A stretch of 64,000 nucleotides of DNA from Microbacterium sp. Root53 (GTDB lineage Bacteria; Actinomycetota; Actinomycetes; Actinomycetales; Microbacteriaceae): the NCBI RefSeq assembly GCF_001426925.1, contig NZ_LMFR01000020.1, positions 62,001 to 126,000 of the forward strand. Direction: 5' to 3'. Shown here one piece after another: positions 53,013-62,131 of the stretch (position 1 is the stretch's first letter; every line of letters begins with the position of its first letter). A program made the translations under genes and the position numbers. Below the pieces are notes generated by a model. It had not been told where the DNA came from and ran no database searches. It was given only the letters and a program-made list of their open reading frames with translations.

Positions 53013-53091
53013 TCCGCGCCCCGACGCGGGAGAACCCGGGGTGCTGCCGCCGTTACCGGTAGCGTGAGAAGGCGACGAAAGGGACACACAC

Positions 53092-53811
53092 GTGATCGAT
53101 GAGAAGACCGGGCGCCGCCGCGTCCTGCTGAAGCTCTCCGGCGAGGCCTTCGGCGGAGGCCAGCTGGGTGTGAACCCGGATGTCGTCAGCCAGATCGCGC
53201 GCGAGATCGCCGAGGCGACCGACACGGTCGAGATCGCGATCGTCGTCGGCGGCGGCAACTTCTTCCGCGGCGCCGAGCTGAGCCAGCGCGGCATGGACCG
53301 CGGTCGCGCCGACTACATGGGCATGCTGGGCACCGTCATGAACGCCCTCGCCCTGCAGGACTTCCTCGAGCAGGCCGGCGCCGCCACGCGCGTGCAGTCG
53401 GCCATCGCGATGATGCAGGTCGCGGAGCCGTACATCCCGCGCCGGGCGGCGCGCCACATGGAGAAGGGCCGCGTCGTGATCTTCGGCGCCGGCGCCGGCC
53501 TGCCGTACTTCTCGACCGACACGGTCGCGGCGCAGCGCGCGCTCGAGATCGGCGCCGACGAGGTGCTCGTCGCCAAGAACGGCGTGGACGGCGTCTACAC
53601 CGCCGACCCTCGCACCGACCCGACCGCCACCAAGCTCGACACGGTCAGCTACTCGGACGCGCTCGTCCAGGGGCTCAAGGTCGTCGACTCGACCGCGTTC
53701 AGCCTCTGCATGGACAACCGGATGGACATGCGCGTGTTCGGCATGGAGCCCGCGGGCAACGTGACGCGCGCCCTGCGCGGCGAGAAGATCGGCACGCTCG
53801 TCACCGCCTGA
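53092..53811 (+). CDS. pyrH: UMP kinase
   Basis: Phosphorylates UMP to UDP; an amino-acid-kinase fold, allosterically controlled by UTP and GTP. 239 residues with [53 protein letters not shown] and [19 protein letters not shown] start at 53092, after a weak GAAAGGGA ribosome site. Confidence 0.97.
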   Translation: MIDEKTGRRRVLLKLSGEAFGGGQLGVNPDVVSQIAREIAEATDTVEIAIVVGGGNFFRGAELSQRGMDRGRADYMGMLGTVMNALALQDFLEQAGAATRVQSAIAMMQVAEPYIPRRAARHMEKGRVVIFGAGAGLPYFSTDTVAAQRALEIGADEVLVAKNGVDGVYTADPRTDPTATKLDTVSYSDALVQGLKVVDSTAFSLCMDNRMDMRVFGMEPAGNVTRALRGEKIGTLVTA

Positions 53812-53874
53812 TGCCGCCCGGCGCGACCGCACCGCGCGGCCGCGCCGTCTCCGTCGGCGCCGCGCCGCGCCGAC

Positions 53875-53880
53875 TAAAGT
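53875..53880 (+). promoter_or_regulatory. -10 element of frr
   Basis: TAAAGT about 30 bases before the frr GTG, leaving a short leader that contains the GGAG site (53901-53904). Confidence 0.4.
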
Positions 53881-53909
53881 GGATGCAACACCTGATGAAT
53901 GGAGTCACC

Positions 53910-54464
53910 GTGATCGCGGACGTCCTGGCAGAAGCCACCTCCCGCATGGACCGCGCCGTCGAGGCGGCGAAGGAGGACTTCGCGACGGTCCGCACGGGAC
54001 GCGCGAACCCGCAGCTGTTCCAGAAGCTCCTCGTGGACTACTACGGCACGCCGACGCCGCTGCAGCAGCTGGCCGCGCTCGCCAACCCCGAGGCCCGCAC
54101 CCTGATCGTCACGCCGTACGACAAGTCGGCGCTGAAGGCGATCGAGGAGGCCATCCGGAACATGCCGAACCTCGGGGCCAACCCGACCAACGACGGCAGC
54201 ATCGTCCGCATCACGATGCCCGAGCTCACCTCGGAGCGCCGCAAGGAGTTCGTCAAGCTCGTGCGCAGCAAGGGCGAGGACGCCAAGGTGCGCATCCGCG
54301 GAATCCGCCGTCAGATCAAGGACGACCTCGACTCGCTGAAGGACGAGATCGGCGAGGACGACATCGCGCGCGGCGAGAAGGAGCTGGACGCCATCACGAA
54401 GGCGCACGTCGACAAGATCGACGAGGCCCTCAAGCACAAAGAGGCCGAGCTTCTCGAGGTCTGA
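53910..54464 (+). CDS. frr: Ribosome recycling factor
   Basis: Splits post-termination ribosomes with EF-G. 184 residues, the E. coli length. Motifs: [62 protein letters not shown]. Start is GTG at 53910 with GGAG five bases upstream; the in-frame ATG at 53895 would add five residues and lacks a site. cdsA follows after three bases. Confidence 0.97.
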   Translation: MIADVLAEATSRMDRAVEAAKEDFATVRTGRANPQLFQKLLVDYYGTPTPLQQLAALANPEARTLIVTPYDKSALKAIEEAIRNMPNLGANPTNDGSIVRITMPELTSERRKEFVKLVRSKGEDAKVRIRGIRRQIKDDLDSLKDEIGEDDIARGEKELDAITKAHVDKIDEALKHKEAELLEV

Positions 54465-54467
54465 TCG

Positions 54468-55487
54468 ATGACCGACGTTCCCGAAGGCAAGGGCGGCGCG
54501 CCGGATCCGGCGCACCCCCGGCCGTCGACCCCGCGCCCCGAGCACGGCACCGACTTCCACGCCAGCATCCGCGCCGCGCGCACGGAGTTCGAGCAGCACG
54601 TGGCGCAGGCCAAGCACGAGTTCGACGAGCGCAACGCGCGCATCAAGCAGCGCACGGGGCGCGACCTCATCCGCGCGACCGCGATCGGCGTCGGCATCGG
54701 CGTGATCACGGTGTCCTCGCTGATCTTCGTGAAGTGGACGTTCGTGCTGTTCGCGCTGGCCGCCGCGGTGCTGGGCGTGTTCGAGCTGACGCGCGCTCTG
54801 CAGGCGGGCGGACGAAGGATCGATCTCGTGCCGCAGCTCGCCGCGGCCGTGCTGCTCGTCGTGTCGGGCTTCCTCGGCGATCCGTGGCTGCACTGGTCGA
54901 TGCTGTTCATCGCGATCGCGCTGGTCGTCGTGTGGCGCCTCCTGGCCCAGATGGCGGCCCAGGACGGCCGCGAGTACGTCGACGTGCTGCGGGACGCCGT
55001 GGCGAGCGGGTTCGTGACGGTCTACGTGCCGTTCCTCGCCAGCATGGCCGTCGTGCTGCTGCGCGAGGAGGGCGGCGAGTGGTGGGTGCTGGCGTTCATC
55101 ATCATCGTGGTGATCGCCGACACGGGGGCCTACGCCGCGGGACTCGCGTTCGGGAAGCACCCGATGGCGCCGCGCATCAGCCCGAAGAAGACGTGGGAGG
55201 GCTTCGTGGGCGCCGTGGTCGCGTCGCTCGCCGCCGGCGCGCTGCTCGCGCAGTTCATGCTGGGCATCCCGTGGTGGGCGGGCCTGATCGCGGGCGCCGT
55301 TCTGGTCGCGACCGCGACGGTCGGCGACCTCGGCGAGTCCATGCTCAAGCGCGACCTCGGGATCAAGGACATGAGCTCGTGGCTCCCGGGACACGGGGGA
55401 GTGCTCGACCGCCTCGACAGCATCCTGCCGTCCGCCACGGCGGCGCTCGCGCTGCACCACCTCCTCGCCCCGCTGGCCGCCGCATGA
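54468..55487 (+). CDS. cdsA: Phosphatidate cytidylyltransferase
   Basis: Makes CDP-diacylglycerol from phosphatidic acid and CTP for phospholipid synthesis. 339 residues: a hydrophilic, probably helical N-terminus of ~65 residues not found in E. coli CdsA, then about eight membrane helices. The signature is SPKKTWEGFVGAVV followed by GDLGESMLKRDLGIKDMSSW, then LPGHGGVLDRLDSI with metal-binding Asp residues. It overlaps the next gene by ATGA. Confidence 0.95.
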   Translation: MTDVPEGKGGAPDPAHPRPSTPRPEHGTDFHASIRAARTEFEQHVAQAKHEFDERNARIKQRTGRDLIRATAIGVGIGVITVSSLIFVKWTFVLFALAAAVLGVFELTRALQAGGRRIDLVPQLAAAVLLVVSGFLGDPWLHWSMLFIAIALVVVWRLLAQMAAQDGREYVDVLRDAVASGFVTVYVPFLASMAVVLLREEGGEWWVLAFIIIVVIADTGAYAAGLAFGKHPMAPRISPKKTWEGFVGAVVASLAAGALLAQFMLGIPWWAGLIAGAVLVATATVGDLGESMLKRDLGIKDMSSWLPGHGGVLDRLDSILPSATAALALHHLLAPLAAA

Positions 55488-56035
55488 CCGGCGCGCCGCC
55501 GTTCCCCGCGGCCCGCGGACGTGAGAAGGGCTACGACCGCGCGGCGGTCGACGCGTTCCTCGCGGAGGCGCGCGCCGCCTTCGAAGCGGGCTCCGAGTCG
55601 GCGCTCGACGCACGCACCGTGCGCGAGACGGCGTTCCCCCTCCGGCGCGGCGGGTACGACGTGGGTGCCGTGGATGCGGCGCTGGCCCGCATCGAGGACG
55701 CGTTCGCGGCCCGCGAGCGGGAGCGGGCGATCGCCGAGAGCGGCCCGGAGGCATGGGTCGAGCGGGCTCGCGCCGAGGCCCAGGTCATCCTCGACCGGCT
55801 GACCCGGCCGCGCGGCGAGCGCTTCGACCGGGTGGGGCGCCTGGCCTACGGCTACGCCCCCGACGAGGTCGACGCGGTCGCCGAGCGGCTCACGCGGTTC
55901 TTCGAGTCGGGTGACCCGGTCACGGTGGAGCAGGTCCGCGCCGCGGCGTTCCGGCCCGTGCGCGGCGGCTACCGGGAGGAGCAGGTCGACGCCGTGCTCG
56001 ACGCGGTCGTCGACGTGATGCTCGCGGTCCGCTGA
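55484..56035 (+). CDS. DivIVA-domain protein
   Basis: 183 residues built from three related segments that each end in a RGGY/GYAPDEVDA-type motif: EKGYDRAAVDAFLAEA, LRRGGYDVGAVDAALARI, YGYAPDEVDAVAERL and VRGGYREEQVDAVLDAV. These resemble the membrane-curvature-binding N-terminal segment of DivIVA, without its long coiled coil. The gene follows cdsA in many Microbacteriaceae. A role near the cell pole or septum is a guess from the fold. Confidence 0.78.
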   Translation: MTGAPPFPAARGREKGYDRAAVDAFLAEARAAFEAGSESALDARTVRETAFPLRRGGYDVGAVDAALARIEDAFAARERERAIAESGPEAWVERARAEAQVILDRLTRPRGERFDRVGRLAYGYAPDEVDAVAERLTRFFESGDPVTVEQVRAAAFRPVRGGYREEQVDAVLDAVVDVMLAVR

Positions 56036-56076
56036 GGCCGCATCCGGCCCCGCGGCCGGCATGGGCAGTTGCGCCC

Positions 56077-56118
56077 GTGACATCCCCGTGACATTCACAG
56101 CCCCCGCTGGGTTAGACT
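56077..56118 (+). promoter_or_regulatory. MtrA-like direct repeat and promoter
   Basis: GTGAC-ATCCCC-GTGAC (56077-56092) is a direct repeat with 11-base period like MtrA sites upstream of actinobacterial cell-wall hydrolase genes. The second copy overlaps a -35-like TGACAT (56089-56094), 18 bases before the -10 TAGACT (56113-56118). The GTG start is at 56128. Confidence 0.6.
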
Positions 56119-56127
56119 CGGGGAACT

Positions 56128-56973
56128 GTGACTTCTGCCCAGAACCGCCCCACGACGACGCTTTCCCGACGCGACGCCCGTGCGCTGGCCACCCGGAGGC
56201 CCGCGCCCGCACGCGTCTCGTCGCCCGCGCCCGCACGGCTGAGCCGTCGCCGCGGCGTCCTGAACGTGTTCGCGGGGGTCGCCGCCTTCGGCTTCCTCGC
56301 CGCGTATCTCGTCCCCACGACGGCGGCGCTGGCGGAGGGTGCGCCGGTCTCGGCCTACGAGACCGCGACCGCAGATGCCCAGGCCTACGTGGCGTCGGCC
56401 GACTTCGCTCCCGCGGGCAGCCTGCAGTACGGCACGTACGCCGTGGAGCTGGCCGCGGACGAGAGCGGCAAGCCGCACCCCAAGGCCACCCTCGAGGTGT
56501 GGCAGGAGTACGCCGCCTCGATCGGCGTGGACGTCCCCGAGGGGGCCACGCGCGACGAGATCCGCGAGCTGGTCGCCGAGAAGGAGGCCGCCGACGCGGC
56601 GGCAGAGGCGGAGGCCGAGGAGGCAGCCGCGTCCCAGGCGCAGCCCGCCGCCGCGAGCGCCGGCACGACCTGGCAGACGCCCTTCTACACGGGCGGCGGC
56701 GCGCCGGCGGACTGGATGGCCGCCGCGGGCATCGCCCAGAGCGACTGGGGCTACGTCGACTACATCGTGTCGCGCGAGAGCGGCTGGAACCCCAACGCCA
56801 CGAACCCGTACTCGGGCGCCTGCGGCCTCGTCCAGGCCCTGCCGTGCAGCAAGGTGCCCGGCGGCGGCTACGACCCGGTCGCGAACCTGACGTGGGCGAA
56901 CGGCTACGCCGTGGGCCGCTACGGCAGCTGGGCCAACGCGTACGCGTTCTGGACCGCCAACCACTGGTGGTAG
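56128..56973 (+). CDS. Secreted lysozyme-fold / aggregation-promoting-factor-like protein
   Basis: 281 residues. A long Arg-rich N-terminus with a hydrophobic segment (~45-63) is followed by an Ala/Glu-rich stretch (~140-175). The C-terminal ~85-residue domain is lysozyme-like, with a candidate catalytic Glu in YIVSRESGWNP, then SGACGLVQALPCSKVP and ANGYAVGRYGSWANAYAFW, as in resuscitation and aggregation-promoting factors. It probably cleaves or binds peptidoglycan outside the membrane. GTG start ten bases after the -10; the MtrA-like repeat upstream fits cell-wall control. Confidence 0.82.
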   Translation: MTSAQNRPTTTLSRRDARALATRRPAPARVSSPAPARLSRRRGVLNVFAGVAAFGFLAAYLVPTTAALAEGAPVSAYETATADAQAYVASADFAPAGSLQYGTYAVELAADESGKPHPKATLEVWQEYAASIGVDVPEGATRDEIRELVAEKEAADAAAEAEAEEAAASQAQPAAASAGTTWQTPFYTGGGAPADWMAAAGIAQSDWGYVDYIVSRESGWNPNATNPYSGACGLVQALPCSKVPGGGYDPVANLTWANGYAVGRYGSWANAYAFWTANHWW

Positions 56974-56983
56974 GTCCTGCGCC

Positions 56984-57268
56984 ATGCCCCGCTCGAACCG
57001 CCGTCGCCGGGATGACCGCGACGACGACTCGCTCGATCGCCTGATCGCCGGCTGGCGCCGCACGGAGACCCGCCGCGGTCGCGAGTACTCGGTGCAGCCC
57101 GTGAGCGGGGCGCGATCCGAGAAGACCTACACGTGCCCGGGATGCGGCGGGGAGATCGGCCTCGGCGTCGCACACCTCGTGGTGTGGCGCGAGGACGGCG
57201 TGCTCGGGCCGCAGGCCGACCTGGCCGCGCGCCGGCACTGGCACACGCACTGCTGGAAGACGGCCTGA
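56984..57268 (+). CDS. Small zinc-site protein
   Basis: 94 residues: a very basic/acidic N-terminus (RSNRRRRDDRDDD), then a core with CPGCGG and HWHTHCW, together a likely C2-H-C zinc site. Homologues are common in Micrococcales and sometimes labelled ATP/GTP-binding without reason. Function unknown. It lies 11 bases after the lysozyme-fold gene in the same direction. Confidence 0.75.
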   Translation: MPRSNRRRRDDRDDDSLDRLIAGWRRTETRRGREYSVQPVSGARSEKTYTCPGCGGEIGLGVAHLVVWREDGVLGPQADLAARRHWHTHCWKTA

Positions 57269-57286
57269 GGCCGCGGAAGGACGAAC

Positions 57287-57994
57287 ATGGAGATCCGTGG
57301 AGCCGTGACGCTTCCCGCACGCCGCGAGGACATCGAACTGCGCACGAGCGACGGGCTGACGCTCGTGGGCGAGCTCTCGCTGCCCGCCGATCGCGATCCC
57401 GTCGCGACGCTGGTGACGCTGCACCCCCTGCCGACCCACGGCGGATTCATGGACTCGCACATCATCCGCAAGGCCGCGGCGCGGTTGCCCGCGCTGGCCG
57501 ACCTGGCGGTGCTGCGCTTCAACACGCGCGGCACGACGTCGCCGCGCGGCACGAGCGAGGGGTCCTTCGGCGACGGCGTCGCGGAGGAGACCGACGTGGC
57601 CGCAGCCATGGCGTTCGTCGCGGAGCGCGGCCTGCCGGACCCGTGGCTCCTGGGCTGGTCCTTCGGCACCGAGCTCGCCCTCAAGTACGGACGCCGCCAC
57701 GACGTCCGGGGCGCCATCCTGCTCTCGCCGCCGCTGCACCGCGCGACGGACGACGACCTGCGCGCGTGGCGGGACGACCCGCGTCGCCTGGTCGCGCTCA
57801 TCCCCGAGTTCGACGACTACCTGCGCCCCGCCGAGGCGGCCGAGCGCTTCTCCCTCATCCCGCATCTCGAGCTGATCCCCGTCGAGGAGGGCAAGCACCT
57901 CTGGGTCGGGGAGAAGCAGACGTTCCGCGTGCTGAGCGAGATCGTCCGGGTCGTCAACCCCGCCGCGCTCCCCCTGCCGAGTGAGTGGCCCTGA
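57287..57994 (+). CDS. Alpha/beta hydrolase
   Basis: 235 residues. The nucleophile elbow is GWSFG (Ser near residue 125), the acid is probably in PEFDDY, and the His is in GKHLWVG. RFNTRGTTSPRGTSEG and HPLPTHGGFMDSHI match the small YfgB/dienelactone-hydrolase-like group. Substrate unknown. The ATG at 57287 has a GGAAGGAC ribosome site. Its stop abuts that of the convergent membrane protein. Confidence 0.82.
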   Translation: MEIRGAVTLPARREDIELRTSDGLTLVGELSLPADRDPVATLVTLHPLPTHGGFMDSHIIRKAAARLPALADLAVLRFNTRGTTSPRGTSEGSFGDGVAEETDVAAAMAFVAERGLPDPWLLGWSFGTELALKYGRRHDVRGAILLSPPLHRATDDDLRAWRDDPRRLVALIPEFDDYLRPAEAAERFSLIPHLELIPVEEGKHLWVGEKQTFRVLSEIVRVVNPAALPLPSEWP

Positions 57995-59044
57995 TCACCG
58001 CTCGTTCATGCGCGGGATGACCACCTGGCGGTAGATGATCAGGACGCTCGCCGCGACCGGGATCGCGATCAGGGCGCCCAGGAGGCCGAGCAGCGCGCCG
58101 CCCGCCAGGGCCGCGACGACGACCACGCCACCGGGCACCGAGACCGCGCGGCTCATGATGCGCGGCGACAGCACGTACGCCTCGATCTGCATGTAGATCA
58201 GGTAGTAGATGCCGGCGATCAGCGCCGTCGTGGGGGAGCCCAGGCCCGGCAGAAGGCAGGCCAGCGTGATGATCGTCGAGCCGGTGAGCGTGCCCACCAG
58301 CGGGATCATCGACCCGAGGAAGGCCACGACCGCGAGCACGGCCGGGAACGGCGCCTGGATGATGTTGAGGAACACGATGCTGAGCACGCCGTTGATCAGC
58401 GCGAGGCTGACCTGGCCCATGACGTAGTAGCCGACGGAGTCGGTGATCTGGTCGCCGAGGGAGACGAACGTCGGGCGCTTCGAGGCGGGGGCGAGCTGGT
58501 AGATCGCGCGCTTGAGCGACGGCGTCGAGGCTGTGAAGTAGATCGTGAGGATCAGCACGATGAACGCGCCGAACAGGCCGTTCACGACGCCGAACGTGAG
58601 GCCCACGACGCTCTCGCTGATCGTGTCGATGTTGCCGAGCAGCCAGTCGTTGACGTTCTGGAAGATGTCGTCGATCTGCAGGGACGGGAACAGGCCGAGC
58701 AGCCAGACGCGGAGATCCTCGAGCAGCGTGCCTCGGTTCACGATCTGGGTGATCTGCTCGACGAGCTGTCCCCCCTGCGCGACCAGCACGGGGAGGATGA
58801 TCAGCGCGATCCCCGTGAACAGGCCCAGCACCGCCACGAGCGTGATCAGCACGGCCGCCCAGCGCGGCAGGCGCCTGCGCTCGAGCCACGACACGACCGG
58901 GTCCAGGCCGAGCGCGATGAACAGCGCCGTGCCGACGTACAGCAGGATCGTCGACAGCGTCTGCACGCTCTGGAGGAGCAGGATTCCCAGTCCCACGCCG
59001 AGCGTGGCGACCAGGGCGACCCGGAACGGGTTGTGGATCTTCAA
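57995..59044 (-). CDS. AI-2E family transporter (PerM/TqsA-like)
   Basis: 349 residues, eight predicted membrane helices, with the family pattern LFIALGLDPVVSWLERRRLPRW, TIYFTASTPSLKR and GSMIPLVGTLTGS. Family members export varied small molecules or act as ion antiporters; autoinducer-2 is only one proposed substrate. I chose TTG at 59044 because GAGGAGG lies six bases upstream and a leftward -10 (TATCCT, 59080-59075) lies between it and the earlier in-frame ATG at 59128. Confidence 0.85.
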   Translation of the reverse strand: MKIHNPFRVALVATLGVGLGILLLQSVQTLSTILLYVGTALFIALGLDPVVSWLERRRLPRWAAVLITLVAVLGLFTGIALIILPVLVAQGGQLVEQITQIVNRGTLLEDLRVWLLGLFPSLQIDDIFQNVNDWLLGNIDTISESVVGLTFGVVNGLFGAFIVLILTIYFTASTPSLKRAIYQLAPASKRPTFVSLGDQITDSVGYYVMGQVSLALINGVLSIVFLNIIQAPFPAVLAVVAFLGSMIPLVGTLTGSTIITLACLLPGLGSPTTALIAGIYYLIYMQIEAYVLSPRIMSRAVSVPGGVVVVAALAGGALLGLLGALIAIPVAASVLIIYRQVVIPRMNER

Positions 59045-59143
59045 GCGTCCTCCTCGGGGCGTGTCCGTGAGGTCAGGATAGGGGGATGAGGGGACGTCGC
59101 CGTGCCGCGACCTGCTCCTGGGCGACACTCAGGACGGTTTCGC

Positions 59144-59149
59144 TAGTCT
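59144..59149 (+). promoter_or_regulatory. -10 element of the 59278 gene
   Basis: TAGTCT; initiation near 59156 gives a leader of about 120 bases containing a small hairpin (GTCC-C-GCC / GGC-A-GGAC, 59158-59179). No known riboswitch fold recognised. Confidence 0.35.
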
Positions 59150-59277
59150 GATCTGATGTCCCGCCCGTACGGCAGGACACGAGCTCTGTCGCGTCGGGCG
59201 ATCAGCCCGGTGCCGCGGACTCGTCGAGTGCCGAGACCCGCCGGCCCGAGCAGCGGGTCGTGTGAGGAGTCGGATTC

Positions 59278-61146
59278 GTGCGTTTCGTCTGGGCGGTCGT
59301 CGCCTTCGTGCTCGCAGCCGCGCTGATCGGCGCGGGGATCGCGCAGCGCACCGTGTTCCTGGGGCCCGACACCGCCACGGTGCGGATCGACACCCCGGAG
59401 GAGCAGCCGTACACCCTCATCGACGCCGAGGTGTTCCGCACCCATTCGGGCACGCAGACGCTCGAGGTCGCCGGGACGGAGCGGATCTACGCCGCGTACG
59501 GGCGCACGGCCGACATGGAGGCGTGGCTCTCCGACGCGCCGTACAACCACGTGACGCTGGATGACCAGGGCTCGGCCGTCACCGAGGTCGTCCAGCCCGA
59601 CGGCGACGCGGAGTTCGAGGGCCGCAACCCCGAGGGCTCGGACCTGTGGCTCGAGGAGTACGTCGCGGAGGGCGAGCTCTCCACCCGCCTGCAGCTGCCC
59701 GACGGCGTGAGCGTGCTGATCGCGTCGGACGGCGCCGCTCCGGCCCCGGCGGACATCTCGATCGTCTGGCCGATCTCGAACGCGACGCCCTGGGCCGGAC
59801 CGCTCATCGTCGCCGGCGGCCTGCTGCTGCTGCTCGGCGTGCTCCTGTGGATCCTGGGCATCCGTCACGTCCGACGCTCGCGCGGCCCGCGCCGCAAGGG
59901 CCCCGTGCTCCCGCCGACCGAGCCCATCGCGGTCGGGGCGGGGCGTCGTCGCGCGGCCGTGGCACCCGCGGAGCCGCGCAAGGAGCTCACCGAGGGCGGC
60001 GACGACACCGCGCCCGATGCCGACGCCGCAGGCGACGGCGACTCCGGGCCCCGTGACGACAAGGGCGCGGAGGGCCGCGCCAACCGCCGCGCGCTCCTGT
60101 CGCTGCCGGTGCTCGGCCTCACGGCCGCGCTCGTGACCGGCTGCTCGCCCGACGTGTGGCCGCAGGTCACGCCGACCCCGACGCCGTCGCCCAGCGCCAC
60201 GGTCGTGACGCCCGAGAACCAGCAGGCTCCCGCGCTCACGGACGTGCAGGCCGCGCGCATCGTCGAGGACATCGCGGCCACGGTCGCCGAGGCGGACGAG
60301 AACCGCGACCTCGACCTCGCCGGCACCCGCCTGGACGGCGTCGCGCTCGCGATGCGCGAGGTGAACTACCGCATCCGCGAGGACGTCGAGGACCACCCCG
60401 CTCCGGCGGCGATCGCGGGCGAGAAGGTCAGCATCTTGCTGCCGCAGGCTTTCGACGAGTGGCCCCGCACGGCCATGCTGATCGTCGAGGGGGAGGACCC
60501 CGCGACCCCGCCGAACATCATGATGATCGCGCAGGCCGACCCGTGGTCGAACTACAAGGTCACGACGATCGCGAGCATGGAGGCCTCCGCGGAGGTCCCC
60601 GAGCTGCCGCCGTCGTGGCTCGGGTCGCCCGTCGTGCCGCCGGACTCGTCGTTCCTGTCGATCGCGCCGCAGGATCTCGCGGCGGCGTATGCCGACGTGC
60701 TGGGCCGCGGCGAGGAGAGCGAGTTCGCCTCGCTGTTCGACCTCGAGGCGGACACGTTCCGCGTCGCGGTCGAGGAGAAGCGCGCCCAGACGCTCGAGAG
60801 CTTCAACGAGACGGGCGCCGAGACGGGGTCGATCGAGTTCGGCCAGGAGCCCGGTGACAGCGATCCGGTCGCGCTGGCCACGCTCGGCAGCGGGGCGATC
60901 GTGGCCGTGACGGTCGACGAGATCGAGACGGTCAAGCCGACCGAGGACGACGCCGTCATCAAGCTCGAGGGCGACCGCGCCATCTCGACGCTGACGGGTG
61001 AGACGACCACGGGCACGGGCGTGCGCACGACGTACACCGACCAGCTCTTCTTCGCGGTTCCCGCACCGGGCTCGACCGAGAGGATCCGGCTGCTGGGCTA
61101 CGCGTCGGGCCTGCGCGGTGCCGAGATCCTGGAGGAGGACGAGTGA
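59278..61146 (+). CDS. Two-part envelope protein: membrane protein fused to lipoprotein-like domain
   Basis: 622 residues. Part 1: signal anchor (4-22), an extracellular beta-rich domain (~30-165) and a membrane helix (~170-197), then a charged cytoplasmic linker. Part 2 begins with RRALLSLPVLGLTAALVTGC (Cys289), which looks like a complete lipoprotein signal, followed by a Thr/Pro/Ser linker and a ~300-residue soluble domain. Part 2 therefore resembles a separate lipoprotein gene fused in frame. No enzymatic motif seen. The GTG at 59278 follows GAGGAG. Read in the same direction as the thioredoxin-TPR gene. Confidence 0.78.
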   Translation: MRFVWAVVAFVLAAALIGAGIAQRTVFLGPDTATVRIDTPEEQPYTLIDAEVFRTHSGTQTLEVAGTERIYAAYGRTADMEAWLSDAPYNHVTLDDQGSAVTEVVQPDGDAEFEGRNPEGSDLWLEEYVAEGELSTRLQLPDGVSVLIASDGAAPAPADISIVWPISNATPWAGPLIVAGGLLLLLGVLLWILGIRHVRRSRGPRRKGPVLPPTEPIAVGAGRRRAAVAPAEPRKELTEGGDDTAPDADAAGDGDSGPRDDKGAEGRANRRALLSLPVLGLTAALVTGCSPDVWPQVTPTPTPSPSATVVTPENQQAPALTDVQAARIVEDIAATVAEADENRDLDLAGTRLDGVALAMREVNYRIREDVEDHPAPAAIAGEKVSILLPQAFDEWPRTAMLIVEGEDPATPPNIMMIAQADPWSNYKVTTIASMEASAEVPELPPSWLGSPVVPPDSSFLSIAPQDLAAAYADVLGRGEESEFASLFDLEADTFRVAVEEKRAQTLESFNETGAETGSIEFGQEPGDSDPVALATLGSGAIVAVTVDEIETVKPTEDDAVIKLEGDRAISTLTGETTTGTGVRTTYTDQLFFAVPAPGSTERIRLLGYASGLRGAEILEEDE

Positions 61147-61182
61147 TCGCTCGTGCTCAGAGCAACCCTCGAGAGGTGACCG

Positions 61183-62121
61183 ATGAGTGACGCCGCCGCA
61201 TCGCCGCTGAGCGCCGCCGCCCTGCGCGGCGCCGTCGACCTGTCCGCACTGAAGAACCGGCCGGCCCCGGGCGCGCCCGGCGCCGGACAGCCGCCCGTGG
61301 GCGCCGCGGCCGGCGCGCCGTCGGTCGTCTTCGACGCCACCGAGCAGTCGTTCCAGGAAGTGCTCGAGCTCTCGCGCCGCGTCCCCGTGGTCGTGGCGCT
61401 GTGGTCGCCGCGCAGCGGCCCCGTCGACGCGGGGCTCGAGAACGCGGTGCGCGCGCAGGGCGGCCGTCTCGTGCTGGCCCGCGTGGACGTCGACGCCAAT
61501 CCGCAGCTCCTTCAGGCGTTCCGCCCGCAGTCCATCCCGATGGCCGTGGCGATCGTCGCCGGCCAGCCCGTCCCGCTGTTCGCCGGCCCGGTGCCGGAGG
61601 ATCAGCTCGCGCAGGTCTTCGCGCAGCTGCTCCAGCTCGCGGCGCAGAACGGCGTGACCGGCACGGTGCCGGTGGACGGCGCGGACGAGGCTCCGGCCGA
61701 GCCGCCCCTGCCGCCGCTGCACGCCGAGGCGTACGCCGCGATCGAGGTGGGCGACTACGACCGCGCGATCGCCGCGTACGAGAAGGCGCTCAAGGAGAAT
61801 CCGCGCGACGAGGAGGCCCAGGCGGGCCTCGGCCAGGTGCGGCTGCTGTCGCGCGTGAAGGGCCTGGACCTGCAGGCCGCGCGCCAGGCCGCCGCGGCGG
61901 CGCCGACCGACGTGGAGGCCCAGCTGCGGGTCGCCGACCTCGACATCGCCGGTGGGCACGTGGACGACGCCTTCGACCGCCTGCTCGAGCTGTTCGCGGC
62001 GCTGCCGGCCGACGAGCGCGCTCCCGTGCGCGAGAGGCTCGTGGAGCTCTTCGGCGTGGTCGGCGCCGCCGACCCGCGCGTGGTCCGCGCGCGCGGACGG
62101 CTGACCTCGCTGCTGTTCTGA
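61183..62121 (+). CDS. Thioredoxin-like / TPR protein (CnoX/YbbN type)
   Basis: 312 residues. A thioredoxin fold (~47-155) has WSPRSGP (74-80) where active thioredoxins have WCGPC, so it cannot do dithiol exchange. The cis-Pro region SIPMAV is kept. From ~180 come TPR repeats (AYAAIEVGDYDRAIAAYEKA, EEAQAGLGQVRLL). This is the CnoX/YbbN layout, a holdase that hands clients to GroEL or DnaK in proteobacteria; the actinobacterial role is less clear. The cysteine desulfurase follows after ten bases. Confidence 0.85.
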   Translation: MSDAAASPLSAAALRGAVDLSALKNRPAPGAPGAGQPPVGAAAGAPSVVFDATEQSFQEVLELSRRVPVVVALWSPRSGPVDAGLENAVRAQGGRLVLARVDVDANPQLLQAFRPQSIPMAVAIVAGQPVPLFAGPVPEDQLAQVFAQLLQLAAQNGVTGTVPVDGADEAPAEPPLPPLHAEAYAAIEVGDYDRAIAAYEKALKENPRDEEAQAGLGQVRLLSRVKGLDLQAARQAAAAAPTDVEAQLRVADLDIAGGHVDDAFDRLLELFAALPADERAPVRERLVELFGVVGAADPRVVRARGRLTSLLF

Positions 62122-62131
62122 CCCCGTCCGG

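Noticed and set aside
57995..59128. Longer AI-2E-family protein from the ATG at 59128
   Set aside because: The extension is polar, lacks a ribosome site and lies upstream of a probable -10; TTG at 59044 has GAGGAGG.
59143..61959. 938-codon frame antisense to the fusion protein and thioredoxin-TPR genes
   Set aside because: Low-complexity shadow of real genes on the + strand.
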